Shown one piece after another: positions 8,157 to 17,158 of a stretch of DNA of 64,000 nucleotides. Numbering within the stretch: position 1 is the first letter of the stretch; each line of letters begins with the position of its first letter. The translations under genes and the position numbers were made by a program. The notes under the pieces are model-generated. The model had not been told where the DNA came from, ran no database searches, and was given only the letters and a program-made list of their open reading frames with translations. This stretch comes from Shewanella zhangzhouensis (GTDB lineage: Bacteria > Pseudomonadota > Gammaproteobacteria > Enterobacterales > Shewanellaceae), in NCBI RefSeq assembly GCF_019457615.1, contig NZ_CP080414.1, forward strand, positions 3,228,501 to 3,292,500. The letters are read 5' to 3'.

Positions 8157-9248
8157 TCATTCCCGTAAACGGGTGTAGGCGTCTTCCGAAATCAGATGGT
8201 ATTTCCTGACACCGGCCTCGTACTCACGGTAGGCATCGTTCACTTTTTTCATCATAGGGTCCTGGCTCGACTGCTCAGAGATTACCTCCGCCGATACGCT
8301 TCTGAGTTGCGCCATTACCTCCTCGGGAAATTGTTTGAGCACCACACCATGTTCTTTCACCAGCGAATCCAGTGCCCCCACGTTGCGGGCGGTGTATTCA
8401 TCCAGCATATCCTGATTGGTCGCCTTGGCGGCAATCTTCACTATGGCCTGCAAGTCCTTGGGCAATTTATCGAAAGCGGCTTTGTTAATCATAAATTCGA
8501 GCGTGGTACCCGGTTCATGCCAGCCAGGATAGTAGTAATACTTGGCCACCTTATGCAGCCCAAAGGCCAAATCGTTGTATGGTCCCACCCATTCGGTGGC
8601 ATCAATGGCGCCGGTCTGCATAGCGGTATAGAGCTCACGCCCCGGGAGAGTAACGGGCACCCCTTCCAGGCGTTTCAGCACTTCGCCACCCAGGCCAGGC
8701 AGGCGCATTTTAAGCCCTTTAAGGTCATCAATGGTGTTGATTTCCTTATTAAACCATCCGCCCATCTGTACGCCGCTGTTGCCCCCCGGCAAAGGCAGAA
8801 TACCGAAAGGAGCATACACCTCTTCCCACAGCTCCAGTCCGCCGCCATAGGTCAGCCAACCGTTCATCTCCTGGGCATTGAGCCCAAAGGGTATGGAGGT
8901 GAAAAACTGCGCCGCCGGCGCCTTGCCTTTCCAGTAATAAGACGCGCTGTGGGCCATCTGTACGGAGCCCTGACTGACCGCATCAAACACTTCCAGTGCC
9001 GGCATCAACTCCCCTGCCCCATACACCTTGATTTTGAGACGTCCGGCCGACATTTCATCCACCATCACCGCAAAGTGTTCCGGCGCTGTGCCAAGGCCGG
9101 GGAAATTCTTGGGCCAGGACGTGGCGAGCTTCCATTCTATCGGCTTGACGCTGACTATCGGCGCTGCCTCAGCGGCTTGTTTGTCGCCATTGCAGCCGGA
9201 CAGCAGGCTCACGGCCATCAAAAGGCAAATTGCTATTCTTGTTTGCAT
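8157..9248 (-). CDS. dctP: TRAP transporter substrate-binding lipoprotein (DctP/TakP type)
   Basis: Solute receptor of a tripartite ATP-independent transporter, 363 residues. The leader ends in the lipobox LLSGC (Cys19), so this receptor is predicted to be membrane-anchored, not free in the periplasm. The mature sequence has the DctP family pattern (WKLATSWPKNFPG near residue 39, MRLPGLGGEVLK and GAIDATEWVGPYND later). This resembles the branch that binds small monocarboxylates or alpha-keto acids; the substrate is inferred, not proven. It follows the two permease genes in the same operon, 33 bases after dctM. Confidence 0.9.
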   Translation of the reverse strand: MQTRIAICLLMAVSLLSGCNGDKQAAEAAPIVSVKPIEWKLATSWPKNFPGLGTAPEHFAVMVDEMSAGRLKIKVYGAGELMPALEVFDAVSQGSVQMAHSASYYWKGKAPAAQFFTSIPFGLNAQEMNGWLTYGGGLELWEEVYAPFGILPLPGGNSGVQMGGWFNKEINTIDDLKGLKMRLPGLGGEVLKRLEGVPVTLPGRELYTAMQTGAIDATEWVGPYNDLAFGLHKVAKYYYYPGWHEPGTTLEFMINKAAFDKLPKDLQAIVKIAAKATNQDMLDEYTARNVGALDSLVKEHGVVLKQFPEEVMAQLRSVSAEVISEQSSQDPMMKKVNDAYREYEAGVRKYHLISEDAYTRLRE

Positions 9249-9281
9249 TTTCCTTACTCCTTTAAACAGGCCTGGACATCA

Positions 9282-10643
9282 TCAGCCATACAAAACCGAC
9301 GGCAGCCAGGTGGCAAGTGCCGGCCAAATCCCAAGTAGTATCAACATCAGTAACTGCAGGATGACGAAAGGAATCACCCCACGATAAATTTGTCCGCTCG
9401 AAACACTGTCACCACTCACGCCCCGTAAATAGAAGAGGGCAAAACCAAAGGGCGGGGTTAAGAAGGAGGTTTGCAGGTTGAGGGCAATCATGATCCCAAG
9501 CCACACTGGGTCCAGCCCCATGGCTAGCAAAATGGGCGCAACCAGAGGCACCACCACAAAGGTGATTTCGATAAAGTCGAGGATAAATCCGAGTACGAAG
9601 ATAACCGTCATTACCAGCAACATGGCCCCCACCACACCACCTGGCATATTGGCAAACAGGTTATGTATCAGCTCTTCGCCGCCAAGCCCCCTGAAGACCA
9701 GCGAAAACACAGAGGCACCAATCAATATCAAAAACACCATGGAGGTGATTTTGACCGTGCTTTGCATCACTTCCTTCAACGCCAGCATGCTCATTTGCCG
9801 CTTGAGCAGCGCAATCACCAGCGCACCTGCTGCCCCCACAGATGCCGCCTCAGTTGGGGTGGCAATACCGGCCAGAATGGAGCCGAGAACCAGAAAAATC
9901 AGCAGCAGCGGCGGCAGTAAGGCTGAAATCACCTTGGCAAGCGACGTAGGCTCAGCTTCCTGCACAAGAGCAGTGCCAAAATCCGCCGGAGAGCGCCATA
10001 AGCGAAACAGGGTGTAGAGCATATACAGGCTGACCAACATCAAGCCGGGAATAAGAGCTCCGGCGAAGAGATCGCCCACGGACACAGACTTGGGATTGAA
10101 AATACCCATCTTCAGCTGAGCCTGCTGATAGGCATTGGACAATACGTCACCCAGCAGCACCAAGGCGATGGAAGGGGGTATGATTTGCCCAAGGGTGCCG
10201 GTGGCACAGATGGCACCGGCGCTGAATTCGGGGCTGTAACCGCGCTTAAGCAAGGTTGGCAGTGACATCAGCCCCATGGTGACCACAGTGGCGCCGACAA
10301 TGCCGGTGCTGGCCGCAAGCAGCACGCCCACAAAAAATACGCTGAAAATCAGGCCGCCTCGAAAACGCCCCAAGAGTTCGCCCATGGTGGTGAGCAACTG
10401 TTCGGCAATCCGGGATTTTTCCAGTACAACGCCCATAAACACAAACAGCGGCACCGCCATCAAAATTTGATTATTCAGAATGCCGAAGATGCGATTGGGC
10501 AGCAGGCCAAAAAGCCCCATATCGAAGGCGCCGAAAAAGCTGGCGACCAGGGCAAACAAAAAGGCCACGCCGCCCAGGGTGAGTGCCACCGGGTAGCCCA
10601 GCATCAATACCAGACAAATGATCAGAAACAGCAGCAGCGCCAT
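9282..10643 (-). CDS. dctM: TRAP transporter large permease (DctM)
   Basis: 453-residue, very hydrophobic protein with about twelve membrane segments, matching the DctM family (MALLLFLIICLVLMLGYPVALTL start; LPTLLKRGYSPEFSAGAICATG and IIPPSIALVLLGD motifs). It is the ion-coupled channel subunit that works with DctQ and the DctP receptor. The start overlaps the dctQ stop (TGATG). Confidence 0.95.
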   Translation of the reverse strand: MALLLFLIICLVLMLGYPVALTLGGVAFLFALVASFFGAFDMGLFGLLPNRIFGILNNQILMAVPLFVFMGVVLEKSRIAEQLLTTMGELLGRFRGGLIFSVFFVGVLLAASTGIVGATVVTMGLMSLPTLLKRGYSPEFSAGAICATGTLGQIIPPSIALVLLGDVLSNAYQQAQLKMGIFNPKSVSVGDLFAGALIPGLMLVSLYMLYTLFRLWRSPADFGTALVQEAEPTSLAKVISALLPPLLLIFLVLGSILAGIATPTEAASVGAAGALVIALLKRQMSMLALKEVMQSTVKITSMVFLILIGASVFSLVFRGLGGEELIHNLFANMPGGVVGAMLLVMTVIFVLGFILDFIEITFVVVPLVAPILLAMGLDPVWLGIMIALNLQTSFLTPPFGFALFYLRGVSGDSVSSGQIYRGVIPFVILQLLMLILLGIWPALATWLPSVLYG

Positions 10644-11149
10644 CAGCAGGACTCCCTGCCAAAGAGCGCCTTGCCATGACGGTAAAGCTCACACAGTCCC
10701 TGCAATATCAAACTGGCACATAGCCCCAGCAGCAGTGATTTTTGCAGGTAAACCCAGGGCAGACCGCCAGCCTCTGCAGAGCTTTCATGAATACGCCAGG
10801 CATTCATCACATAATCAAAGCTGTACAGGCCTATGGCGAGAGACAGGGGAAACAGAAACAGCAGGCAACCAACGAAATCCATCCAATGACGGGTACGCTC
10901 ACTGCACTGGCGATAAAACACGTCTACCCGCACATGGGCATCGCGTTTCAGGGTAAATCCCGCCGCCAGGGTAAACACGGCGCCATGAAGATACAGCGCC
11001 GTTTCCTGCAGCGCCGTGGCACCGGTTGAAAAGGCATAGCGGAGCACCACCACGGCGAGGGTCATCAGCACCATGCCAAGGGTAAACCAACCCACCAGCC
11101 TACCGACGGCCTCGGTTGTCCCCTCAAAAAATCCAATCAGTTTTCCCAT
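10643..11149 (-). CDS. dctQ: TRAP transporter small permease (DctQ)
   Basis: 168 residues with four membrane helices, the usual size for DctQ. It contains the conserved segment FTLAAGFTLKRDAHVRVDVFY. It is the first gene of the dctQMP operon. An imperfect palindrome 26 bases upstream of its ATG is a candidate operator. Confidence 0.93.
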   Translation of the reverse strand: MGKLIGFFEGTTEAVGRLVGWFTLGMVLMTLAVVVLRYAFSTGATALQETALYLHGAVFTLAAGFTLKRDAHVRVDVFYRQCSERTRHWMDFVGCLLFLFPLSLAIGLYSFDYVMNAWRIHESSAEAGGLPWVYLQKSLLLGLCASLILQGLCELYRHGKALFGRESC

Positions 11150-11174
11150 AATTTAGCTGTAGTTATGTCGTTAT

Positions 11175-11201
11175 TGTTATCGATGCAACCTATTGATAAC
11201 A
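11175..11201. promoter_or_regulatory. 27-base imperfect palindrome upstream of dctQMP
   Basis: 10-base arms (11175-11184 and 11192-11201, one mismatch) around a 7-base spacer, core TGTTATCGAT...ATTGATAACA. It sits where an operator for the TRAP operon would be expected. The regulator is unknown. Confidence 0.5.
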
Positions 11202-11252
11202 GAAAACCCACAGCGAGGAAACCGCCAAGGTCCATGGCAGAGGGTGAAAACC

Positions 11253-11279
11253 AAAACACCCGCCGGGGGCGGGTGTTTT
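11253..11279 (-). terminator. bolA terminator
   Basis: Perfect 12-base arms (11253-11264 / 11268-11279) with a 3-base loop, ending in a T-run on the minus strand, 21 bases after the bolA stop. Confidence 0.85.
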
Positions 11280-11299
11280 AATGGTGCACAATAACCAGG

Positions 11300-11599
11300 T
11301 CAGCCACGGCACTTGGGCGATGCAGGTACCGTATCCATACCCTGCCACTCGTCGGGCGTATAGGTAAACATCGACAGGGCGTGAACCCCGTTGGCCAGCT
11401 CCTGCGCAAGCGCCGCATTCACGGCGCGGTGGCGGCCAATCAGACGTTGTCCCTCAAAGCTGTCACTGGCAATGACGACCTTGAAATGAGTTTCAGAGCC
11501 CTTGGGCACATTGTGCATGTAACTTTCGTTAATCACTTCAAGATGGGTGGGGGCAAAAGCTTCATTCAGCTTGGCGGAAATAATATCGGCAACAGACAT
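11300..11599 (-). CDS. bolA: BolA family protein
   Basis: 99 residues. It shows the BolA fold signature (ESYMHNVPKGSETHFKVVI, then the helix FEGQRLIGRHRAVNAALAQEL and HALSMFTYTPDEW). BolA proteins work with monothiol glutaredoxins in Fe-S cluster handling and influence morphology and stress transcription. It lies just after the ACT-domain gene on the same strand and has its own strong terminator. Confidence 0.93.
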   Translation of the reverse strand: MSVADIISAKLNEAFAPTHLEVINESYMHNVPKGSETHFKVVIASDSFEGQRLIGRHRAVNAALAQELANGVHALSMFTYTPDEWQGMDTVPASPKCRG

Positions 11600-11654
11600 A
11601 ACAGTGTTCCGGTAATGGCAATTGGCGGCAGATTAGCGCCGCCCCGGTCAAAGA

Positions 11655-12182
11655 TCAAACTCTGTGTGCCGCAAAGGCCGATTCCCGATAATGGACCCTG
11701 GCGTTGGGCTCCACCGCTTCCAGCGCCGAGGTCAGTGTCCCAATGTCCATCTCAGGCGGCAATGCCACTGATAAGCAGGCGTTAAACAGAGTGCGCCCAA
11801 GGCTTGTGACCTGCACCCTGTGGCTTTCCATATGGGAGACAGACACACCAAGATTGGCCAGAACGTCATTCACATCCCGGGTCAATCCGGGTCTGTCATT
11901 GCAGTCGAGTTCCACCTGTATCTGCTGCACAGGCCCTTCCACCGCAGCCACTGGTGCATAAACAAATCCCAGGGCAGGGAATTCCCGCGCCAGATTGTCT
12001 CTCAACGCGGCCTCTTTATCGTCGTCGATGCTGACTTTCATCATGGCGGCAAACTGACCATCCAGCATGATGAGCTTGCTGGAAAGCCACTCAGCCCCCA
12101 GCTCACGACTGACCTTGGCCAGAGACTGGAGCACGTCCGGACCGAGTGGCCCAACGACGGTGGCAATAAACTGAATTTTCAT
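11655..12182 (-). CDS. ACT-domain protein, GcvR-like
   Basis: 175 residues arranged as two ACT domains (about residues 4-75 and 88-170). The second carries the amino-acid-binding pattern VELDCNDRPGLTRDVNDVLANLGVSV. This is the architecture of GcvR, which antagonises GcvA at the glycine-cleavage operon. No gcv gene is nearby, so the regulatory target is only an inference. A GGGAG site precedes the ATG. Confidence 0.8.
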   Translation of the reverse strand: MKIQFIATVVGPLGPDVLQSLAKVSRELGAEWLSSKLIMLDGQFAAMMKVSIDDDKEAALRDNLAREFPALGFVYAPVAAVEGPVQQIQVELDCNDRPGLTRDVNDVLANLGVSVSHMESHRVQVTSLGRTLFNACLSVALPPEMDIGTLTSALEAVEPNARVHYRESAFAAHRV

Positions 12183-12299
12183 GGACTCGACTCCCTAAAC
12201 ACGACTGGGTGATGTCTCACTCTACTTGGGGCTGACGCCCGGGTCTGTGGTTAAGTGCACAGTTCAAACCAGGCCCCGCATAATCAGCAACTGTGAAAA

Positions 12300-12920
12300 T
12301 CAGCGACCGTGAAAATAGGGCTTGAGGTTTCTGAAGGTGAAGCTTATCCGCGGTGGCAGCGACTTTTGGCTGCGTGGGATGGCATGCTCCCAGGTGGACT
12401 GCATAGGGGGATGCATCAGCAGCAGATCGCCACTTTGTAAGACCACCCGGTAACGAAGACCATCCACCCGACGGCGCATCACCAAGGGGCGTGAGGCACC
12501 CAGGCTGACGATGGCGATAACAGAATCCTCCACCAGCTCGGGTTCATCGTCTGCATGAAATCCCATGGCGTCTTGGCCGCCGCGATAATGATTGACGAGG
12601 CAACCATTGAAGGCGGCCCCACTATGCGCTTCCAGCGCCTGCTTGAGCCGCAATAAATAATGTGGCCAGGGCGTTGGAGAGATGAGTAAGGAAGAGTAGC
12701 GGTAGCTGCAGCCTTCATCGGCAAACCACACCTGCTGCCGGGGTATGGGGTGCCACTTGCCATAGACTTTAATCATGGGCGACTCGAAGGGGTAATCGGC
12801 GGCCTCGGCCATCAACAGTGCCTGTTGCCGGGGGCTCAGAAAGGCCGGTACATGGCTGACAGGCGGCTCTGACTTTGCCCCCTTGGCACCCGCCAATGCG
12901 AATTCAAGCTGATTGGTCAC
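12300..12920 (-). CDS. alkB: AlkB-like 2-oxoglutarate/Fe(II) DNA-repair dioxygenase (GTG start)
   Basis: 206 residues from the GTG at 12920 (VTNQLEFALAG). The frame stays open much further, but that part is antisense to rlmG and unlikely to be translated. The core is AlkB-like: GKWHPIPRQQVWFADEG, the HxD iron motif in MGFHADDEP (His122, Asp124), a distal His in WEHAIPR, and the 2OG-binding RISFTFRN. It reverses alkylation of bases in DNA. Its sequence looks closer to the ALKBH2/3 branch than to E. coli AlkB. It diverges from rlmG across 91 bases. Confidence 0.87.
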   Translation of the reverse strand: MTNQLEFALAGAKGAKSEPPVSHVPAFLSPRQQALLMAEAADYPFESPMIKVYGKWHPIPRQQVWFADEGCSYRYSSLLISPTPWPHYLLRLKQALEAHSGAAFNGCLVNHYRGGQDAMGFHADDEPELVEDSVIAIVSLGASRPLVMRRRVDGLRYRVVLQSGDLLLMHPPMQSTWEHAIPRSQKSLPPRISFTFRNLKPYFHGR

Positions 12921-13011
12921 ATCTGCCCCTATGCTTGAGGTAACAGGAAGAGTCGCAAGCGGCGCGACAATTTGCGATAATCGCGCCCCCACTGATGAGA
13001 TACTCTGACAT

Positions 13012-14163
13012 ATGACGACCCGATTTTCAGCATTCCTTTCCGGTAACCCGTGTGAGCTGGACCTGCACAGGTATCCCGCCACCAGCGATCCCAACCTGCA
13101 AGCCTGGGACGCCGCCGACGAACACCTGCTGAAATACCTGGAAGAGTCCAACACCGGCTTGGCAGCCAAATTTCTGGCGATCAATGACAGCTTTGGCGCC
13201 CTGACCTGCGCCCTTGCCGCCGCCAGGCCCGATGCCGATATCGTCTTTGCTGCCGATACCCGCACCACACATTTGGGCTGCCAGGCTAATCTGGCTGCCA
13301 ACGGGCTCGCAAACGCCAATGTCACTTACCAGGACTGCATCGATCTGGGCCGCTTCGCCCAAGGCAGGCAGATACTGATGAAACTGCCCAAGAATCTCAA
13401 CTTCCTGACCGATACCTTAAACCAGCTGAGCCAAACCCTGAAAGCCGGGGATGTGATCCTGATGGGGGCAAAAGCCAAGCACATCAATCAATCGCTGCTG
13501 GCCCTGATTGCCAAAGCAGTGGGCCCGGCAACCGCCAGCCTCACCTGGAAGAAGACCCGCGTCATCACCATCGTTGCCGATGGCAATCCGCGGCCAGCCA
13601 GCAAGCCCAGTGTATGGGACGTGCCAGAGCACGGCTTAAAGGTGAGCAATCTCAGTAACGTGTTCGCGGCCAGCAAACTGGACATTGGTGCCCGCTTGAT
13701 GATGGCGAATCTGCCAGCGGGAGATTTCAACTCGATTATCGACCTTGGCTGCGGCAATGGTGTGCTGGGCCTCAAGGCCGCCCAGCTTTATCCGGATGCA
13801 AGGCTCTACCTGGTGGATGAGTCGGCCATGGCAGTGGAAAGTGCCCGCCAGAACTGGGCTTTAAATAATCTGGATGCCGGCCGGGCTGAATTTATCTGGG
13901 ATGATTGTTTAAGCCACCTGCCCCATGAGGTGCAGGCGGATTTGGTACTCTGCAACCCGCCGTTCCATCAGGGGGAAGCCATTACCGACCATATCGCCTG
14001 GCAGATGTTCAACGATGCCAAACGAGCGTTGAAGCCGGGGGGATTGCTGCATATAGTTGGCAACCGCCACCTAGGTTATCACATCAAACTCAAGCGCTTG
14101 TTTGGCAAATGTAAAACCGTGGCCAGCAACGGCAAATTTGTGATTTTGCAGGCGGTTAAATAG
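13012..14163 (+). CDS. rlmG: 23S rRNA (guanine-1835-N2)-methyltransferase
   Basis: 383 residues with two methyltransferase-like halves, as in RlmG/RsmC. The N-terminal half is degenerate. The C-terminal half has the SAM-binding motif DLGCGNGVLGLKA (about residue 244) and the catalytic NPPF motif. It methylates G1835 of 23S rRNA. ATG at 13012; a terminator follows 40 bases after the stop. Confidence 0.93.
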   Translation: MTTRFSAFLSGNPCELDLHRYPATSDPNLQAWDAADEHLLKYLEESNTGLAAKFLAINDSFGALTCALAAARPDADIVFAADTRTTHLGCQANLAANGLANANVTYQDCIDLGRFAQGRQILMKLPKNLNFLTDTLNQLSQTLKAGDVILMGAKAKHINQSLLALIAKAVGPATASLTWKKTRVITIVADGNPRPASKPSVWDVPEHGLKVSNLSNVFAASKLDIGARLMMANLPAGDFNSIIDLGCGNGVLGLKAAQLYPDARLYLVDESAMAVESARQNWALNNLDAGRAEFIWDDCLSHLPHEVQADLVLCNPPFHQGEAITDHIAWQMFNDAKRALKPGGLLHIVGNRHLGYHIKLKRLFGKCKTVASNGKFVILQAVK

Positions 14164-14202
14164 CGCACGCCAGTGCTGATAACAATTTGTGGTGACATCG
14201 CA

Positions 14203-14228
14203 AAAACGCCCCTGTTATGGGGCGTTTT
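14203..14228 (+). terminator. rlmG terminator
   Basis: Perfect 10-base arms (14203-14212 / 14219-14228) with a 6-base loop and a T-run. Confidence 0.85.
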
Positions 14229-14272
14229 CGTTATCGGATGACTGTGGTGAACAGGCCTGGAGGGTGTTGGCG

Positions 14273-14923
14273 CTAAATCGCCATAGCATCAAACAGCGCA
14301 ACCTTGGTAAGCACTGCCACTTCATCTATATAGCGGCGAACTCGCTTTCCAAAGTTAAGCCCTTTCACCGCGGTGAGGTTTCTCAGCACAGGGAACAGCA
14401 ACACATCGTCATAACCCAACTGATTGTTTCGCTCACTCGGCAGCGGCATAAATTCCAGTTCGGTAAAAAGTGGCTCCAGCGCAGCAATATACTCGGCCGA
14501 CGCGGCAAAGGCCTCTTCGAAGCTCATACCGATGACCGCTGTTTTCTTCTCTGTGTACCAGCGGACGGCAGCTTCGGAGCCATACTCAGGCAGGTTCATT
14601 TGAACGTTGCGGGGGTGCAATAGCCGGCTGGTGTAATAACCAGTCTTATCCAGCCAGGCGGCGATTTGCTGCTCATGGTCGGCGGGCTTAAGCTGTGCCT
14701 CACCGCCCAGCGCGTCGAGAAAAGCAACAATATCCAGGCTCTCGGCCATATAGCTGCCGTCATCTTTTTGCAGAATGGGCACCATATTGGCACCGACCAT
14801 GCGGATACGGCTATCCACATCATCGTTTTGCAGTATCACTTTTTCCAGCGCAATGCCCTTATAGCCCACTGTCATCATGGCGCGAACACAATAGGGACAA
14901 TGTTCGAATACAAAGAGTTTCAT
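14273..14923 (-). CDS. grxB: Glutaredoxin 2
   Basis: 216 residues, the size of the GST-like glutaredoxin 2. The CPYC active site is at residues 9-12 and a cis-proline segment NMVPILQ lies in the thioredoxin-fold half. The C-terminal half is helical. It reduces disulphides using glutathione in the cytosol. It is a single gene. Confidence 0.93.
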   Translation of the reverse strand: MKLFVFEHCPYCVRAMMTVGYKGIALEKVILQNDDVDSRIRMVGANMVPILQKDDGSYMAESLDIVAFLDALGGEAQLKPADHEQQIAAWLDKTGYYTSRLLHPRNVQMNLPEYGSEAAVRWYTEKKTAVIGMSFEEAFAASAEYIAALEPLFTELEFMPLPSERNNQLGYDDVLLFPVLRNLTAVKGLNFGKRVRRYIDEVAVLTKVALFDAMAI

Positions 14924-14983
14924 AGGGTTCTCTTTCAGAATTGGACGCCCCAGCTTACTCCAAGCCAGAGGACTTGCGAAGGC

Positions 14984-15847
14984 TCAATCCTTATCGGTGG
15001 CGCTGGAAGGTGGCGCAAAAAGCTGACGCAAGCGCTCGCCGAGACTCAGCCCCGGCGCCATGGCATCCCTGAACATATCACGCCATTCGCTGAAAGTGAC
15101 CGTGAGCGGGTTCATGCTGTTTAGCGGCTTGGTGATGCCGTAGCGCACGGTTTCTTCTTCTTTGACGAAGGTGCCAAACAGCCGGTCCCAAACGATAAGC
15201 ACACCGGCGTAGTTTTTATCTATGTATTGGGGGTTTGAGCCGTGATGCACCCTGTGGTGGCTGGGAGTATTGAACACCCACTCCAGTGGCCCAAGCTTGT
15301 CCACCAGCTGGGTGTGGACGAAAAACTGAAACCCAAGACTGGCCAGCACCGCAAACACGACCCAGGCGGGGTCGAAACCAATCACAACCAGAGGCAGCCA
15401 GAATATCCACATTCCCGCCAGCGGATACATCAGGCTTTGTCTGAATGCGGTGGAAAAGTTCATGTTTTCTGAACTGTGATGGGCCACATGTGCGGCCCAC
15501 ATCCAGCGACAGCGGTGGCTGCAACGGTGGAACCAGTAATAGCAAAAATCCTGCGCCAGCAGCAGCAACACAAAATTCAGCCCATTCATTTCAATATCAA
15601 ACAGCCGCCAGCCAAAGAAATACAGGTACAGTTTGGCGATCAGAAATCCGCTGAGCAGATCGGCAGCCTGATGCATTCCCGCCAGGCTGAGGTTACACAG
15701 AAGCTCTGCCTTGTTGTACCTGGCATTTTCCGGCAGTCGCTTACGCACATTGGCGACCACGAACTCCAGCGCCATGCACAGAAAAAAAATCGGCGCCAAC
15801 ACTATCAGCAGCAGTTCCGGGTGAGCGATTAGCTTGTCGAGGTTCAT
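14984..15847 (-). CDS. sterol desaturase / fatty-acid hydroxylase family membrane protein
   Basis: 287 residues with four or more hydrophobic segments and the di-iron histidine clusters of this superfamily: HRCSH, HVAHH and HHRVHH, plus a further His in HGSNPQYIDKNY. These enzymes hydroxylate or desaturate membrane lipids with oxygen. The substrate is unknown. It is next to a DUF2804 gene on the same strand, 87 bases apart. Confidence 0.88.
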   Translation of the reverse strand: MNLDKLIAHPELLLIVLAPIFFLCMALEFVVANVRKRLPENARYNKAELLCNLSLAGMHQAADLLSGFLIAKLYLYFFGWRLFDIEMNGLNFVLLLLAQDFCYYWFHRCSHRCRWMWAAHVAHHSSENMNFSTAFRQSLMYPLAGMWIFWLPLVVIGFDPAWVVFAVLASLGFQFFVHTQLVDKLGPLEWVFNTPSHHRVHHGSNPQYIDKNYAGVLIVWDRLFGTFVKEEETVRYGITKPLNSMNPLTVTFSEWRDMFRDAMAPGLSLGERLRQLFAPPSSATDKD

Positions 15848-15934
15848 GGTCTTCCCTGTTGTCTGTATCCAAAAGCGTTGCAGCTTGCGGGCAACTTATT
15901 GTTGTTATGATTTCAATACTGATGCTGTGGGCAC

Positions 15935-16993
15935 TTACCACTTGGCAAAATGATCTTCGGTAAGACCGAACACCTCGTCCAGGATCACTTTGTGCCCTGC
16001 CACATCACGAACCCATCCGGAAAAACGCCCCTGATATTGGCGAAAGTTGCTTTTCAGCAGTATCAGGTTAAGCCGCTCTGAGCGGCTGGCCAGTGGCGTA
16101 AATTCGAGCTCAAGCTCGTCCCTATCAGACCACAAGCGCCAGCGGCCATGCTCTGCCTGGCTGCGGTCAAACTCGAAATGCACAGGCTCCAGGTGCTTAC
16201 GGACCCCGTCTAACCAAAGCACGTTTTCACTGCTGCCGGTTTCGTTTACCCCTGCAGCAATGTTGAGTCCAAACAGGCGATTACCAACATGGGCGTTGAT
16301 GGAGGCCCAGCGCCAACTGGTTTCGCGTCGCATGTAGCCTGCAGAAAAATCGTACCCCGCCAAAGCCCGCCCAAGGGGCTGGGGCTCATGGTTGATGTAC
16401 AGGCTGCCTTTTACACTCAAGGCATTGTGCTTTTGGGTGTACGTCCAGCCGCTGTAGCCGGTGGGACTGCAAAGTGCCATGGGCAGCGAAAGCGGCAACG
16501 GCTCCAGCTGCAACTCGGCCTTCAACGGCAGTGTGTCCAGCACCAAATCCAGCGCCACCGACCAGAGTCCATCCCGGCGGTGAATGCTGACCCCGGCCAT
16601 GGCACTGGCAGCCGATACCGGCGAAGGGCCAAGGCTAAAGCTGCCCGGGGGCCTTATCCAGTGCTGCTCATACACCCGGTTTTTACTTTTATCGTAGACG
16701 TAGCAAAAACCGCTGCCGAGATAGCGAATATCAGCCAGGGCTATGCCTATCAGGTAATTGGGGGTATTGACGGCAATAAACTCGAACTGTTTATAGCCAA
16801 AATGGCGTTGTAAGCGGGAGGCAGGCTTATCCATGTCGTTCATCAGGATAAAGTTATCCAGCCCCAAAGACGCAACCGGGCCATCGAAATGCCCAAAACA
16901 GGGGCGTCCGCCAGCCATCAGGCTATCCTGGATCCCCAAGGTTTTGAATGTGGCTGAATTGGCCATCCCTGCTGTGCTTGTTGAATGTTCCAT
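15935..16993 (-). CDS. DUF2804 family protein
   Basis: 352 residues, soluble-looking, without a signal peptide. It fits the DUF2804 family (YKQFEFIAVNTPNYLIGIALADIRYLGSG; GYDFSAGYMRRETSWRWASI). The function is unknown. The N-terminal dozen residues (MEHSTSTAGMAN) look non-conserved and an internal start is possible. It lies upstream of the sterol-desaturase-like gene. Confidence 0.8.
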   Translation of the reverse strand: MEHSTSTAGMANSATFKTLGIQDSLMAGGRPCFGHFDGPVASLGLDNFILMNDMDKPASRLQRHFGYKQFEFIAVNTPNYLIGIALADIRYLGSGFCYVYDKSKNRVYEQHWIRPPGSFSLGPSPVSAASAMAGVSIHRRDGLWSVALDLVLDTLPLKAELQLEPLPLSLPMALCSPTGYSGWTYTQKHNALSVKGSLYINHEPQPLGRALAGYDFSAGYMRRETSWRWASINAHVGNRLFGLNIAAGVNETGSSENVLWLDGVRKHLEPVHFEFDRSQAEHGRWRLWSDRDELELEFTPLASRSERLNLILLKSNFRQYQGRFSGWVRDVAGHKVILDEVFGLTEDHFAKW

Positions 16994-17101
16994 CGTGCAA
17001 TTTATTATTATTTTGGTTTTTTACTCTAACGCCGATTGTCGGCAGATTAAAGCCCGGCGTTACCAATTTGTAAAAACACCGCGCAGGCTACAGGCACAAA
17101 A

Positions 17102-17121
17102 ACGCCCTCGACTGAGGGCGT
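17102..17121 (-). terminator. terminator of the small OM-barrel gene
   Basis: 8-base arms (17102-17109 / 17114-17121), 4-base loop, T-run on the minus strand. Confidence 0.8.
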
Positions 17122-17158
17122 AGTGAAATTGCAGGGCAAAGCTGCAAGCGCCGAAGTA

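Noticed and set aside
8196..9338. 380-residue plus-strand frame opposite dctP
   Set aside because: Shadow of dctP; composition follows the antisense of a coding gene and there is no ribosome site.
12921..13325. N-terminal extension of alkB to 13325
   Set aside because: The extension is antisense to the start of rlmG and the GTG at 12920 is the family-consistent start.
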